Shown: positions 48,251 to 55,873 of the stretch, in pieces
Numbering within the stretch: position 1 is the first letter of the stretch
Layout of the letters: each line of letters opens with the position of its first letter
Source of the DNA: Oscillibacter valericigenes Sjm18-20
GTDB lineage: Bacteria; Bacillota; Clostridia; Oscillospirales; Oscillospiraceae
Length of the DNA: 64,000 bases
Assembly: GCA_000283575.1 (NCBI GenBank)
Contig: AP012044.1
Span: 2,790,001 to 2,854,000 of the forward strand
Direction: 5' to 3'
Notes under the pieces: generated by a model
Told to the model about the DNA's origin: nothing
The model's input: only the letters and a program-made list of their open reading frames with translations
Database searches by the model: none
Made by a program: the position numbers and the translations under genes

Positions 48251-48439
48251 GATTCCGAAGATTTGCGGAGTATCTGTTCTTGCCTTTCGGCCAAACGCAG
48301 GAGAAGGCAATCCCCGCTTTGGAGCCGGCAGCGGGCAAAATGGCCGGTGGGCAGCAAACCGCAACACCAGCCTGTAAATAACAGGAACCCTGCAAATTGA
48401 GGTGGGCGGCGCTCAATGCGTTCTCTTCGGGAGACGACT

Positions 48440-48800
48440 GTTTTGCGCTGGGCTGGTCCTTTTCATGCAGGTGCTCCGGAGACGCCGCCAGAAGCATTTT
48501 CACCAATGATCTTGCAATCCATATATTCAAGCAAAAACATGGTCATGGTTAAATTTGAGGTCTGGACCTTTGACGCGGAAGTTATCCCGGTATTTGCGCC
48601 CTGACTTTTCCGGGGCGTAGCGCTCCTTAAAATCGCACTCATTGATTCGCCGTATAAGTTGTCCGCGCCTAATTCCATTGCAATTTTTGTATATGCCCAA
48701 AGTCTTAACAAGTGCCCCCATCGGATTGACTTTATGTTTAGTTCCGTGTATAATACTTTAAGTGTTTCAGGATGTGCATATTTTTTGAGCCATAGCACAA
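48440..48800 (-). pseudogene. Possible decayed gene, family unknown
   Basis: Two overlapping minus-strand frames look partly protein-like: KKYAHPETLKVLYTELNIKS in one and NGIRRGQLIRRINECDFKER, YRDNFRVKGPDLKFNHDHVF in another. Joining them would need a frameshift. Base composition is lower in GC than in the core genes to the left. No ribosome binding site or family match supports either frame. The rest of 48251-48912 shows nothing else. Confidence 0.25.
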
Positions 48801-48912
48801 ATTCAACCTACCATGTTGAGCCGCCGCAAGAGCATCTCCCGAACTCCGTTAGTTAGCTGTACAGGTGGCTTGGAAGCATACGCGAAAGGAGAAAATTTTA
48901 TATTTCTGGATT

Positions 48913-48950
48913 TAGCGCAGTTGGTAGCGCGGGTGGTTTTGGGAGTGCCG
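48913..48950 (+). pseudogene. Partial tRNA-Pro copy
   Basis: Twenty-seven bases at 48913-48939 are identical to 49126-49152 of the intact tRNA-Pro (D-arm through the first part of the anticodon arm). The copy then reads TTGGGA after an extra T and diverges; acceptor stem, T-arm and CCA are missing. This is a tRNA remnant or an attachment-site scar. Confidence 0.7.
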
Positions 48951-49118
48951 TGCCGGTATCCGAGCCGAGTAAAACCGAAACGCCGGAAGCCCCCGGAAGC
49001 CCTTGGAACACGGGCAATTTCGGGATTTGACCGTCCATTGAAAAGTACCCCCAAATTGCATTTGACCACAGCTTTGACCACAGACAGTGAAATTTCCAGA
49101 AACCGAAAAAGTGAATAT

Positions 49119-49194
49119 CCGGGTGTAGCGCAGTTGGTAGCGCGGGTGGTTTGGGACCATCAGGCCGCAGGTTCGAACCCTGTCACTCGGACCA
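49119..49194 (+). tRNA. tRNA-Pro (anticodon TGG)
   Basis: A 76-nt cloverleaf with acceptor stem CCGGGTG/CACTCGG, D-arm GCGC-AGTTGGTA-GCGC, anticodon loop TTTGGGA (TGG), T-arm containing GGTTCGAACCC, discriminator A and encoded CCA. The acceptor stem has one G-T pair. Confidence 0.95.
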
Positions 49195-49319
49195 TTGGAG
49201 AGACCGTCGGCATTTGTCGGCGGTCTTTTGCTATGCCTGCATTCATGCGGGTTTGCTACTTGGAAAGTTTAGAAAGTCCCATTATTACACTCGAAAGCAA
49301 AATCGAGTGACAGGATTTA

Positions 49320-49348
49320 TTGAAAATGATATAATTATATGGTATAAT
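49320..49348 (+). promoter_or_regulatory. Promoter of the MATE gene
   Basis: TTGAAA-17 nt-TATAAT. The start codon is about 108 nt downstream, leaving room for a regulatory leader. Confidence 0.75.
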
Positions 49349-49355
49349 TTAAATA

Positions 49356-49441
49356 CTCACCAGAGGATATGCAATCGTAATTGCAGTATCAGATAAGGTG
49401 TCGAGTGCGCTCGGTTATGTTAAACCGGGTGCACCTTTTTT
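49356..49441 (+). promoter_or_regulatory. Attenuator-like leader before the MATE exporter
   Basis: A small stem GCAAT-CGTA-ATTGC (49372-49385) is followed by a terminator-like hairpin AAGGTG...CACCTT with inner CGGTT/AACCG (49395-49437) and six T residues, ending 15 nt before the ATG. Transcription would stop before the gene unless the hairpin is prevented. The signal is unknown. Confidence 0.55.
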
Positions 49442-49455
49442 ATGGGGGTTATAGA

Positions 49456-50799
49456 ATGGACATAACGCAAGAAAAGATTTCAAAATTATATAGGAAGTAC
49501 TTGTTGCCATGTATTTTTGGCGGTTTGGTTACCAGTATTTACACTGTTATTGATATGGTCTGTGTTGGACAGTATGCGGGGCCAAACGGAACCGCTGCTT
49601 TAGCAATTTTGTCTCCGCTTTGGACCTTTTTCTGTTGCGTTGGTATCCTTTTCGGCATAGGTGGCTCTGTCTTGATGAGCAATGCGAGAGGAAAAAATGA
49701 AATGGAAAGTGCAAATAGCTGGTTTACTTCTTCCCTGATCGGAATTTGTGCGGTCATAGTCGTTCTTTGGGGAATTATCTTTTTCTTCCACAGGCAGCTA
49801 CTTACCTTTTTTGGTGCGGATGAAATATTACTGCCTCTTGCTGAGCAATATGTGTCATATTTAAAATATGTAGTGCCGTTGTTTCCTTTGGGAATGTTTC
49901 TGGGTGCGTTTCTCCGTAATGACAACGCTCCGAACAGAGCGGGTTCCGCAGTGGTGGCGGGTGGAATTTTCAACATCTTCGGGGATGTTTTCTTCACCTT
50001 CACGCTGAATATGGGAATCTCCGGCGCCGCGCTTGCGACCTGCCTTGGTCAGATAATCAGCGTTGTCATCATGCTCACACATTTCACTTCCCAAAATAAC
50101 ACGCTTCGTATTGTAAAACCAATTAATCTCCCGCGTAAAATAATGAAGGTTACGGCAATTGGTTTTTCTGCCTTTATTACAGACCTGTGCTTTGGCGTTC
50201 TTGCCGTGCTATTCAATACCCAGATTATGCGTTATCTTGGAACGGCTGCGTTGGCAGTATATGGCGTGGCAAACAGCGTAGCGTTAATTGTACAGACGGT
50301 TGCCTACGGTATAGGAAACGCATCACAGCCAATCATTTCAGTAAACTATGGTGCCAAATGTTTCGGACGTATTAACGAAACAATTCGAATTGGAATTACA
50401 ATTACGGGTATCTTTGGATTTGTATCCGCAGCGTTTACTATTTTGTTTTTGAGCCAGATTACAAAGCTCTTTATGGATGCTACACCGGAAGTTTTGGAGA
50501 TTGCAAACTTTGGGCTTCGGATCTACTTCTGTTCCTTTGTTCTGCTTTACTTCAATATTTTCATTAGTTACTATTTTCAATCAATTATGAAGTCCAAAAT
50601 ATCCACTATACTTTCAATCTTTAGAGGCTTATTGGTCAGCAGCATTATTATACTGTGCCTGCCTATGATAACTGGAGGCAATGCCATTTGGTGGACAATG
50701 CCAATAACGGAAGCTATCGTCGGTGTAATGTCAGCCGTACTGTTGAAAAAGGTTGTAGCAAAAGTAAACACTGCTTGCCAATCGCCCGATAACCATTGA
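49456..50799 (+). CDS. MATE family efflux transporter
   Basis: This 447-residue membrane protein has about 12 hydrophobic spans in two similar halves. The opening KYLLPCIFGGLVTSIYTVID, GPNGTAALAILSPLWTFF and the mid-protein GNASQPIISVNYGA are typical of the DinF/MepA-like MATE family, which exports drugs or metabolites using Na+ or H+. Base composition is clearly more AT-rich than the core genes, suggesting acquisition. The ATG at 49456 follows GGGGGTT. An attenuator-like leader precedes it. Confidence 0.92.
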   Translation: MDITQEKISKLYRKYLLPCIFGGLVTSIYTVIDMVCVGQYAGPNGTAALAILSPLWTFFCCVGILFGIGGSVLMSNARGKNEMESANSWFTSSLIGICAVIVVLWGIIFFFHRQLLTFFGADEILLPLAEQYVSYLKYVVPLFPLGMFLGAFLRNDNAPNRAGSAVVAGGIFNIFGDVFFTFTLNMGISGAALATCLGQIISVVIMLTHFTSQNNTLRIVKPINLPRKIMKVTAIGFSAFITDLCFGVLAVLFNTQIMRYLGTAALAVYGVANSVALIVQTVAYGIGNASQPIISVNYGAKCFGRINETIRIGITITGIFGFVSAAFTILFLSQITKLFMDATPEVLEIANFGLRIYFCSFVLLYFNIFISYYFQSIMKSKISTILSIFRGLLVSSIIILCLPMITGGNAIWWTMPITEAIVGVMSAVLLKKVVAKVNTACQSPDNH

Positions 50800-50836
50800 T
50801 ATTACTGAATTTCTCCAAGTCCTATACCTCCGACCA

Positions 50837-50874
50837 AAAGTCCGCTGAAATTGTTGATTTCAGCGGACTTTTCA
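50837..50874 (+). terminator. Terminator after the MATE gene
   Basis: AAAAGTCCGCTGAAAT pairs with ATTTCAGCGGACTTTT around TGTTG; usable on both strands. Confidence 0.8.
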
Positions 50875-50996
50875 TTAAAAAATTAGAATTTTTGCTTGTG
50901 CTTGCTGCCAGTTTCGAGAAAAATCGAAGCCGGTTGTTTCTTTGTTTATTGCGGCGCAGGATTTGAGGATGGCAGTGTTTGCATGAGGGCAAAGAA

Positions 50997-51192
50997 ATGT
51001 TCAGGCTTATCGGTGCTGAAGTATTCATACCAAGATATGAAAAGCTCTCCAAGAAAGAGCAGCGAAAGCGCAATGCGCAGGGCCGCACTGAACCCGGTGA
51101 CACGCAAGCCCGAAAACTCAAAAGCCTATGACAGACGAAAGGCACGGAAATGGAGTGATGACTCCGCTTCCGTGCCTTTGCTGATAATTTAG
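50997..51192 (+). pseudogene. Frameshifted fragment of a conjugative-element hypothetical ORF
   Basis: One frame reads MFRLIGAEVFIPRYEKLSKK then EQRKRNAQGR; the next frame continues LNPVTRKPENSKAYDRRKAR then KWSDDSASVPLLII and a stop. Together they resemble the C-terminus of a short uncharacterised protein common on gut Clostridia conjugative elements (pattern LSKKEQRKRNA...NPVTRKPENPKAYNRKK). A deletion/frameshift near 51090 separates them. No ribosome binding site is seen. The terminator hairpin at 51138-51179 overlaps its end. Confidence 0.55.
51138..51179 (-). terminator. Terminator of the GNAT gene
   Basis: AAAGGCACGGAA pairs with TTCCGTGCCTTT, with inner GGAGT/ACTCC; nine nt past the GNAT stop on the minus strand. 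Confidence 0.7.
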
Positions 51193-51812
51193 AACAATTG
51201 ACCGGGCAGCTTTTGCTTCTCTTTGGGCGGGAACTGGGCGTCAAAACGCTCCGCCTCCGCCTCATCCACAAAATAGCCCTCCGGGTCCAGATAGGTGCCG
51301 GTGACGCCGTCGAGGAAGCCGGGTACGAGCTCGCGGATCAGGAAATACGGTACTTCCGCGTCCTGCGGCTCGGCGGCATAATGGATGCCTTTAGTACTTG
51401 CCACGACAAAGCCGGATTTTCCGTAGAAGCCAATGTTGCCCTCGATGGCGAGAGCGCCTACGCCCAGAGCTTCCGCCCGGCGCATGGATTCACGCAGCAG
51501 GATGGTTCCGTAGCCCTGCCGCTTATATTCCGGGGCGATGCTGATGGGACCGAAGGTCATGACGGGGATACTTCTGCCGTCGTCGGCATGGATTTCCGAC
51601 CGGACGTACATCACATGGCCGATGAGCTTTCCGTCCAGCTCCATCACCAAGCTCAGCTCGGGGACAAAGCCCACTTTGCCGCGAAAGCGGTGCAGGACAT
51701 AGTGCTCGAGGCAGCCGGGGCGGTAGACGTTCCAGAACGCCTCGCGGGTCAGGTCCTCGGTTGCGGCATAGTCGTCTGGGGTTTCGATTCTGATGGTCAT
51801 GTCGTTTTTCAT
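51189..51812 (-). CDS. GNAT family N-acetyltransferase
   Basis: This 207-residue enzyme has the GNAT fold with the acetyl-CoA loop in SIAPEYKRQGYGTILLRESM (Q/R-x-x-G-x-G). ELDGKLIGHVMYVRSEI and EGNIGFYGKSGFVVAS are flanking family blocks. The acceptor substrate is unknown. ATG 51812 is chosen because GGAGG lies six bases upstream; a longer frame from 51869 has no site. Confidence 0.92.
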   Translation of the reverse strand: MKNDMTIRIETPDDYAATEDLTREAFWNVYRPGCLEHYVLHRFRGKVGFVPELSLVMELDGKLIGHVMYVRSEIHADDGRSIPVMTFGPISIAPEYKRQGYGTILLRESMRRAEALGVGALAIEGNIGFYGKSGFVVASTKGIHYAAEPQDAEVPYFLIRELVPGFLDGVTGTYLDPEGYFVDEAEAERFDAQFPPKEKQKLPGQLF

Positions 51813-51935
51813 GGTTTTCCTCCAAAAGTTGATGAATGTCAATTTTGGGAGGCTTGAGTCGTTCGGCAAACCTCCCGGTCAGCCGACACGCTCCAAGGTG
51901 TTGTTCTTCAAACAGCAGTTCTCCTTGAAATGAAT

Positions 51936-51965
51936 TTGAAAAAGCCGATGGCTTTGTCATATAAT
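51936..51965 (+). promoter_or_regulatory. Promoter of the peptide deformylase pseudogene
   Basis: TTGAAA-18 nt-TATAAT, about 100 nt upstream of the ATG at 52068. Confidence 0.6.
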
Positions 51966-52067
51966 CAGTATAGGACGGATCGTCGACATTTGCAAGCGCG
52001 AGAAAAGGAACTGTAAATGAGCGGAAAAGCATGGTATGATGGAAAAAAGGTTTCTGGAGGTTTTACC

Positions 52068-52479
52068 ATGGTTCGTGAGATCATGCGGGACATTATTTTT
52101 CTTTCGCAGCCCTCTGCCCCGGCGACGCCGGAGGACATTGGCGTTGCGGACGGTCTGCTGGAGACGCTGATTGCGCACAAAGATGGCTGCGTGGGCATGG
52201 CGGCCAACATGATCGGCGTTGCCCGCCGCATCATTGCTTTCGACAACGACGGGGAATATCTGGTACTGTTCAACCCGGAGATTCTCAAAAAGTCCGGCCC
52301 CTACGAGACAGAGGAGGGCTGTCTATCCCTCGACGGCACACGCAAGACGAAACGCCGGGAAGTCCATTAAGGTATGGTACCAGAACCGGGAATTCCAGAC
52401 GCGGATCAAAACCTTTACCGGCTTTCCCGCCCAGATCATCCAGCACGAGATGGACCACTGCGACGGAATATTGATATAA
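52068..52479 (+). pseudogene. def: Peptide deformylase-like gene with a single frameshift
   Basis: The first frame reads MVREIMRDIIFLSQPSAPAT ... GCVGMAANMIGVARRIIAF ... EEGCLSLDGTRKTKRR and then stops at 52370 after REVH. The next frame continues KSIKVWYQNREFQTRIKTFT, then GFPAQIIQHEMDHCDGILI and a stop at 52479. All three deformylase motifs are present: GMAANMIG (N where GxxAAxQ has Q), EEGCLS and QHEMDH. One extra base in CCGGGAAG (near 52360) explains the break. TGGAGGT lies before the ATG. A second, normal deformylase is presumably elsewhere in the genome. Confidence 0.85.
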
Positions 52480-52511
52480 AGGGTGGCCGAATTGCGAAGG
52501 GAGAACACTAT

Positions 52512-52650
52512 TGAAGAGCCTTGGCGGCGGAAAATCTGCCTTGCGAGCACCTCCGCTGCATCATCCGCAAAAAGCCCCATCCGGGCGTGGAGGCCAAATG
52601 CCAGTGGCTGCAAGACCACCTTTGCGAGGGGCGCGGTAGAGTTCCCGCCG
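52512..52650 (+). pseudogene. N-terminal remnant of a YoaP-like GNAT acetyltransferase
   Basis: One frame reads LAAENLPCEHLRCIIRKKPH then PGVEAKCQWLQDHLCEGRG. This matches the first 45 residues of a clostridial GNAT subfamily that begins with ...EHICCAISDKK...AKKEWLKxRFxDGLVF. The rest of the domain is absent; the frame soon becomes unrelated sequence. The remnant follows the deformylase pseudogene directly. The interval to 52761 shows no further gene. Confidence 0.5.
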
Positions 52651-52761
52651 AATCAGGAACATTAACTGAAAGAGGCCCGGAGAAAACTGTAGGCTATTAA
52701 AATCAGGCACATATTAAATGTTATATGTTTTTGCTTTTTTTGATATGGCAAGAATGAGAGT

Positions 52762-53925
52762 ATGTATATGGATAGAATTAATCGTCAAATGTTTGTGGCT
52801 GTTTCGATAGGCAAGAAGGACGAGTTCCTTGATACCGCTCGGTCAGTACTAAGTCCTTTTTTTGCCGATACACAGGCGCTTTCAAATTATGCAACGCCGT
52901 TTCAGCTCATATCTGCATATAATATTATTCGAAGTTATACTTGTCTAAATGATCATATTTTTCGTGAAGGATTATTCTCCGTTTTGAATTTATATCGACA
53001 GACTTATAAAGTGTCTCCCGAAAAAACGCTTATAATTATTGATTCCGATAGGCATGAGTTTTTGCAAAAAGAAAGCTTTATGCATACGAGAAAAGGCTCT
53101 CTCATATATTCACGGAAAGATATTCCAGGCGATTTGTATAGTGCTGTTCCGCTGATAATTGATTGCATCGATAAAACAATTGAATTCAGTATTCAGCATA
53201 TTGTTTTCGAGTTATTTGCATTGTGGAATTTGGTGCATAGTGAGGATGCTGCACCAAAGGATGAAGTTAGTTTTGGAACAGCTGTGCGAACATTATCATC
53301 TGATCCAAAATTGGCAAATCTTTTTCAAATCGGTTCCAAAAAGGTATATATACATGACTGGCGCAACATCGGTGCACATACCACCTACGAAATTCATTGT
53401 AATAATGTTAACTGTACATATAAAAACGGAAAAGAGACAATGTGCTTAACCGTAGATAAGCTATACGAATGCTACTGGGAAGTAAAAAGAACATCAAATA
53501 TTATTAATATAGCAAAATATATTTTTGAAGTGGAGCACACATCAGAATTAGCGGCGTTGATAAATCCGCATTCTCTCGAAGCCGCTACGGGAATGTTCCT
53601 TAAAAACATACAAACCGATTTGCTGAATGATGGTTTTCTGCTCGACCCAATTCTGTCACAGGATGGTCCCGGCGGTATTCCTGTCGTGTTTGTACAGGAT
53701 ATTCTTGATATTCCGGATGAAATTAAGCGGTCAGATGCCGCATCTGCATATCTTGTCAATATTTGCCGTGTATATAAAATGAATGTTGGTATAATTTATT
53801 GTGATAGGAATTGGACACCACGACAGTACATTCGGTTTGCAGCCGAGAGCGTAGACGGCGTGCTTGAATATCATTCTGACCTCAAGGTGTCCATAAGTGT
53901 AAATCCGATTAATAACGATATTTAG
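52762..53925 (+). CDS. Uncharacterised protein with HEPN-like RNxxAH motif, partner of C5 methyltransferase
   Basis: This 387-residue protein is not one I recognise. It is AT-rich and largely helical. Residues 196-210 read YIHDWRNIGAHTTYE, where R201-N-I-G-A-H206 fits the R-X4-6-H catalytic motif of HEPN ribonucleases; helices before (CIDKTIEFSIQHIVFELFAL) and after (LYECYWEVKRTSNIINIAKY) would complete such a domain. Two cysteines (C213, C218) follow the motif. No PD-(D/E)xK, HNH or GIY-YIG nuclease motif is evident. The gene is convergent with a cytosine methyltransferase and shares its terminator hairpin, so it may be a restriction-like or abortive-infection effector. The start could be 52762 or 52768; only weak GAGAG lies upstream. 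Confidence 0.7.
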   Translation: MYMDRINRQMFVAVSIGKKDEFLDTARSVLSPFFADTQALSNYATPFQLISAYNIIRSYTCLNDHIFREGLFSVLNLYRQTYKVSPEKTLIIIDSDRHEFLQKESFMHTRKGSLIYSRKDIPGDLYSAVPLIIDCIDKTIEFSIQHIVFELFALWNLVHSEDAAPKDEVSFGTAVRTLSSDPKLANLFQIGSKKVYIHDWRNIGAHTTYEIHCNNVNCTYKNGKETMCLTVDKLYECYWEVKRTSNIINIAKYIFEVEHTSELAALINPHSLEAATGMFLKNIQTDLLNDGFLLDPILSQDGPGGIPVVFVQDILDIPDEIKRSDAASAYLVNICRVYKMNVGIIYCDRNWTPRQYIRFAAESVDGVLEYHSDLKVSISVNPINNDI

Positions 53926-53979
53926 CTTAAATGAGATAAACGGACAAGCATTATGCTTGTCCGTTTATCTCATTTAAGC
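53925..53979. terminator. Shared perfect-hairpin terminator of the HEPN-like and methyltransferase genes
   Basis: A 55-nt almost fully perfect inverted repeat (arm GCTTAAATGAGATAAACGGA, then CAAGCA) begins at the last base of the HEPN-like stop codon. It holds the methyltransferase stop codon TAA in its loop, so the last eight methyltransferase codons form one arm. T-rich tracts occur on both sides of the arms. Confidence 0.85.
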
Positions 53980-55033
53980 ATTGTATGAGTTGTGTCCCCA
54001 TAACTTGAGCCAAGCGAACAGGAACTGCATTTCCTATTTGAAGTGACTTTTCTCCAAAATTTCCCGAAAATATATAATTGTCTGGAAATGTTTGCAATTT
54101 AGCCGCTTCATACAGGCTAATTCCTCGATCTTGGTTCGGATGTATAAATCTTCCTCTGGTAATATTAGTGCATCCGCCAGTTATAGTGGGTGATGGCTGA
54201 TCCCAATGCATTCTGCCATAAACATCTCGAAAGCCGTTTGGATAATCCTGATGGCATTTCAAAACTAAATCTGGCGGAAATGAAGAACGACTACCACCAT
54301 TATGTGGAACAGCTTGAATTCTTCTCATATTCAGCTCACCAACTCTACTACACGTATGAAGCGGTATATTGGGATCTGTCGCGCCGTTTTCCAATACGGG
54401 CGTACCGTTAAGTGCTATACGTACCGTGTTCCATGGGAGTTTGTGCTGTGCTATGTTTACATTTGGTGAAGCGTGTGTCGTTTCTGGTAACTCTATAGGG
54501 TGCCTTTTATATCTGGAACCCAATAGAACAAAGCGCCTTCTAAATTGAGGAACACCATAATCTGCCGTATCAACTATTTTATAGTCAACAGCATATCCCA
54601 AGCGTGTCAATTCAGGCAAAATTTTATCAAAAAGCTTCTTTCCATATTCAGTGTTAATCAGTCCCGGAACATTTTCCATAAAGATAGTTTTAGGGCGAAG
54701 ACCACGGACTAACCTAAGGAATTCAAGTACCAGTTGATTGCGGGGATCTGTGCTTCCGCTCTCTCCTTTGCGTAAGCGAGAAAAGCCTTGACAAGGGCTA
54801 CAACCCGCAAGTAAGTCCAATTCTCCAATCCTTAAATTGTGCTGGCGAAGAAGTGAGGCTGCTGTTACATTACGGACATCATCAACAATTAAATTAACAT
54901 TGGGATGGTTTAATCGATATGTATCTGCGGCAATCTGGTTAATCTCAACTGCGGATAGGATATCAAACCCTGCAGCTATTAATCCTGATGATAATCCACC
55001 ACAGCCTGAGAACAGTTCAATAGCTGAGGGCAT
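53951..55033 (-). CDS. DNA (cytosine-5-)-methyltransferase
   Basis: This 360-residue enzyme has the ordered C5-methyltransferase motifs: I LFSGCGGLSSG (residues 7-17), IV GCSPCQGFS with catalytic C81, VI ENVPG (E120), VIII QFRRRFVLLGSR, a variable recognition region (residues 190-270), IX-X around LYEAAKLQTFPDNYIFSG and QIGNAVPVRLA. All catalytic residues are intact. The ATG at 55033 has GGGAGGT nine bases upstream. The recognised sequence cannot be read from the protein. With the convergent HEPN-like gene it forms a candidate restriction or defence pair; it could also be an orphan methyltransferase. Confidence 0.95.
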   Translation of the reverse strand: MPSAIELFSGCGGLSSGLIAAGFDILSAVEINQIAADTYRLNHPNVNLIVDDVRNVTAASLLRQHNLRIGELDLLAGCSPCQGFSRLRKGESGSTDPRNQLVLEFLRLVRGLRPKTIFMENVPGLINTEYGKKLFDKILPELTRLGYAVDYKIVDTADYGVPQFRRRFVLLGSRYKRHPIELPETTHASPNVNIAQHKLPWNTVRIALNGTPVLENGATDPNIPLHTCSRVGELNMRRIQAVPHNGGSRSSFPPDLVLKCHQDYPNGFRDVYGRMHWDQPSPTITGGCTNITRGRFIHPNQDRGISLYEAAKLQTFPDNYIFSGNFGEKSLQIGNAVPVRLAQVMGTQLIQCLNEINGQA

Positions 55034-55076
55034 AGTTCCACAACCTCCCTTATAGAAAAATTTCACAATCTATTTT

Positions 55077-55105
55077 ATGATACCATCGAGCTATGATTCT
55101 GTCAA
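55077..55105 (-). promoter_or_regulatory. Promoter of the methyltransferase
   Basis: TTGACA-17 nt-TATCAT on the minus strand, about 45 nt before the ATG. Confidence 0.8.
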
Positions 55106-55181
55106 TTTTGTCTTTTGTATTATCCGATCTTTATAGCATGAACTTTTAGCTTAAGAAAGCCGTACCATCTTACACTTTTTT

Positions 55182-55643
55182 CTACACAAATGCTTCTTTC
55201 GCTTTAGCTTTAGCAATCTCTTTCTTCATCTGCACGATCAGCTTCTCCAGCTTCTTCTCGCATTCCTCACGGGTATGGGCGTATACATTCCTGGCATGCT
55301 TCTTACCATCCGGCCACACCGGCGAGTAGCGTCCCTCAAACAGGTGGTCGTTAATCTCGCTGATACAGCCGGTGCCGGGCTTGCGCTTGCGGCCCAGGTA
55401 GGGTTTGAAATCGGTCATCCGCGGCGCTTGCGGCTGAGCGGGAGTAGCCGCCGGATCGTCCTGCTTTGGCTCCACCTTGCCGATGCCCCGGTCGATGTTG
55501 GCGGCGGCGGACTGGCGCATATCGTCCGTGATATGGGTGTAAATGTCAAGCGTGGTGGCCGCCGACACATGGCCCAGCATAGCAGAGAGTGTCTTTACAT
55601 CCATGCCGTTTTGCAGGGACAGCGTGGCGAAGGTGTGCCCGTA
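55182..55643 (-). pseudogene. Tyrosine recombinase (integrase), N-terminal part lost to an element insertion
   Basis: The minus-strand frame reads GHTFATLSLQNGMDVKTLSA then MLGHVSAATTLDIYTHITDD, the C-terminal catalytic core of Tn916/Tn1549-like integrases with the second histidine and the nucleophilic tyrosine (DIYTH). A second module GTGCISEINDHLFEGRYSPV, WPDGKKHARNVYAHT and a basic tail KKEIAKAKAKEAFV follow. Upstream of HTFAT the frame breaks exactly where the repeated element end at 55633 begins. The missing N-terminal half, including the first catalytic Arg, is not in the window. An internal ATG at 55604 would give 140 residues lacking the RHT box. Confidence 0.85.
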
Positions 55644-55873
55644 CGGTATAATTACGACAAACCGGAAAAGCCCGATATATCAAGGGCTTGAGGATTTGCC
55701 GCCTGCTTTTTCATCCTTTTCCATAATGAAAAAGAAGCTTGCGAAAACCGTCATAACCAGGGAGGTGTTACGTTAGCGACAAAAACTGAATATCGTATGA
55801 GCAGCCATGCTTTTGAGTTTTGATTGCTCATCAACCGAGGGCGTTTCTCTTGAAAAAGATGAAGCGCCCTTTT
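55633..55873 (+). repeat. Element-end repeat, copy 1 (damaged conjugative-element left end)
   Basis: Starts GTGTGCCCGTACGG and matches 62158-62399 at most positions, with scattered differences. Contained hairpins are TCAAG/CTTGA, CTTTTTCAT/ATGAAAAAG (55707-55737), ATGAGCA/TTGCTCAT (55797-55832) and a terminator GGGCGTTTC/GAAGCGCCC-TTTT (55838-55873). The sequence after 55873 no longer matches copy 2, and parB is absent. Confidence 0.85.

Noticed and set aside
48803-49310. Frames running through the tRNA-Pro region on both strands
   Set aside because: They overlap the tRNA and its partial copy and have no ribosome binding sites or family similarity.
51198-51857. 219-codon plus-strand frame opposite the GNAT gene
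   Set aside because: The GNAT acetyl-CoA motif and ribosome binding site are on the minus strand.
55275-55691. 138-codon plus-strand frame opposite the integrase remnant
   Set aside because: The minus strand carries clear integrase motifs; the plus frame is a shadow.
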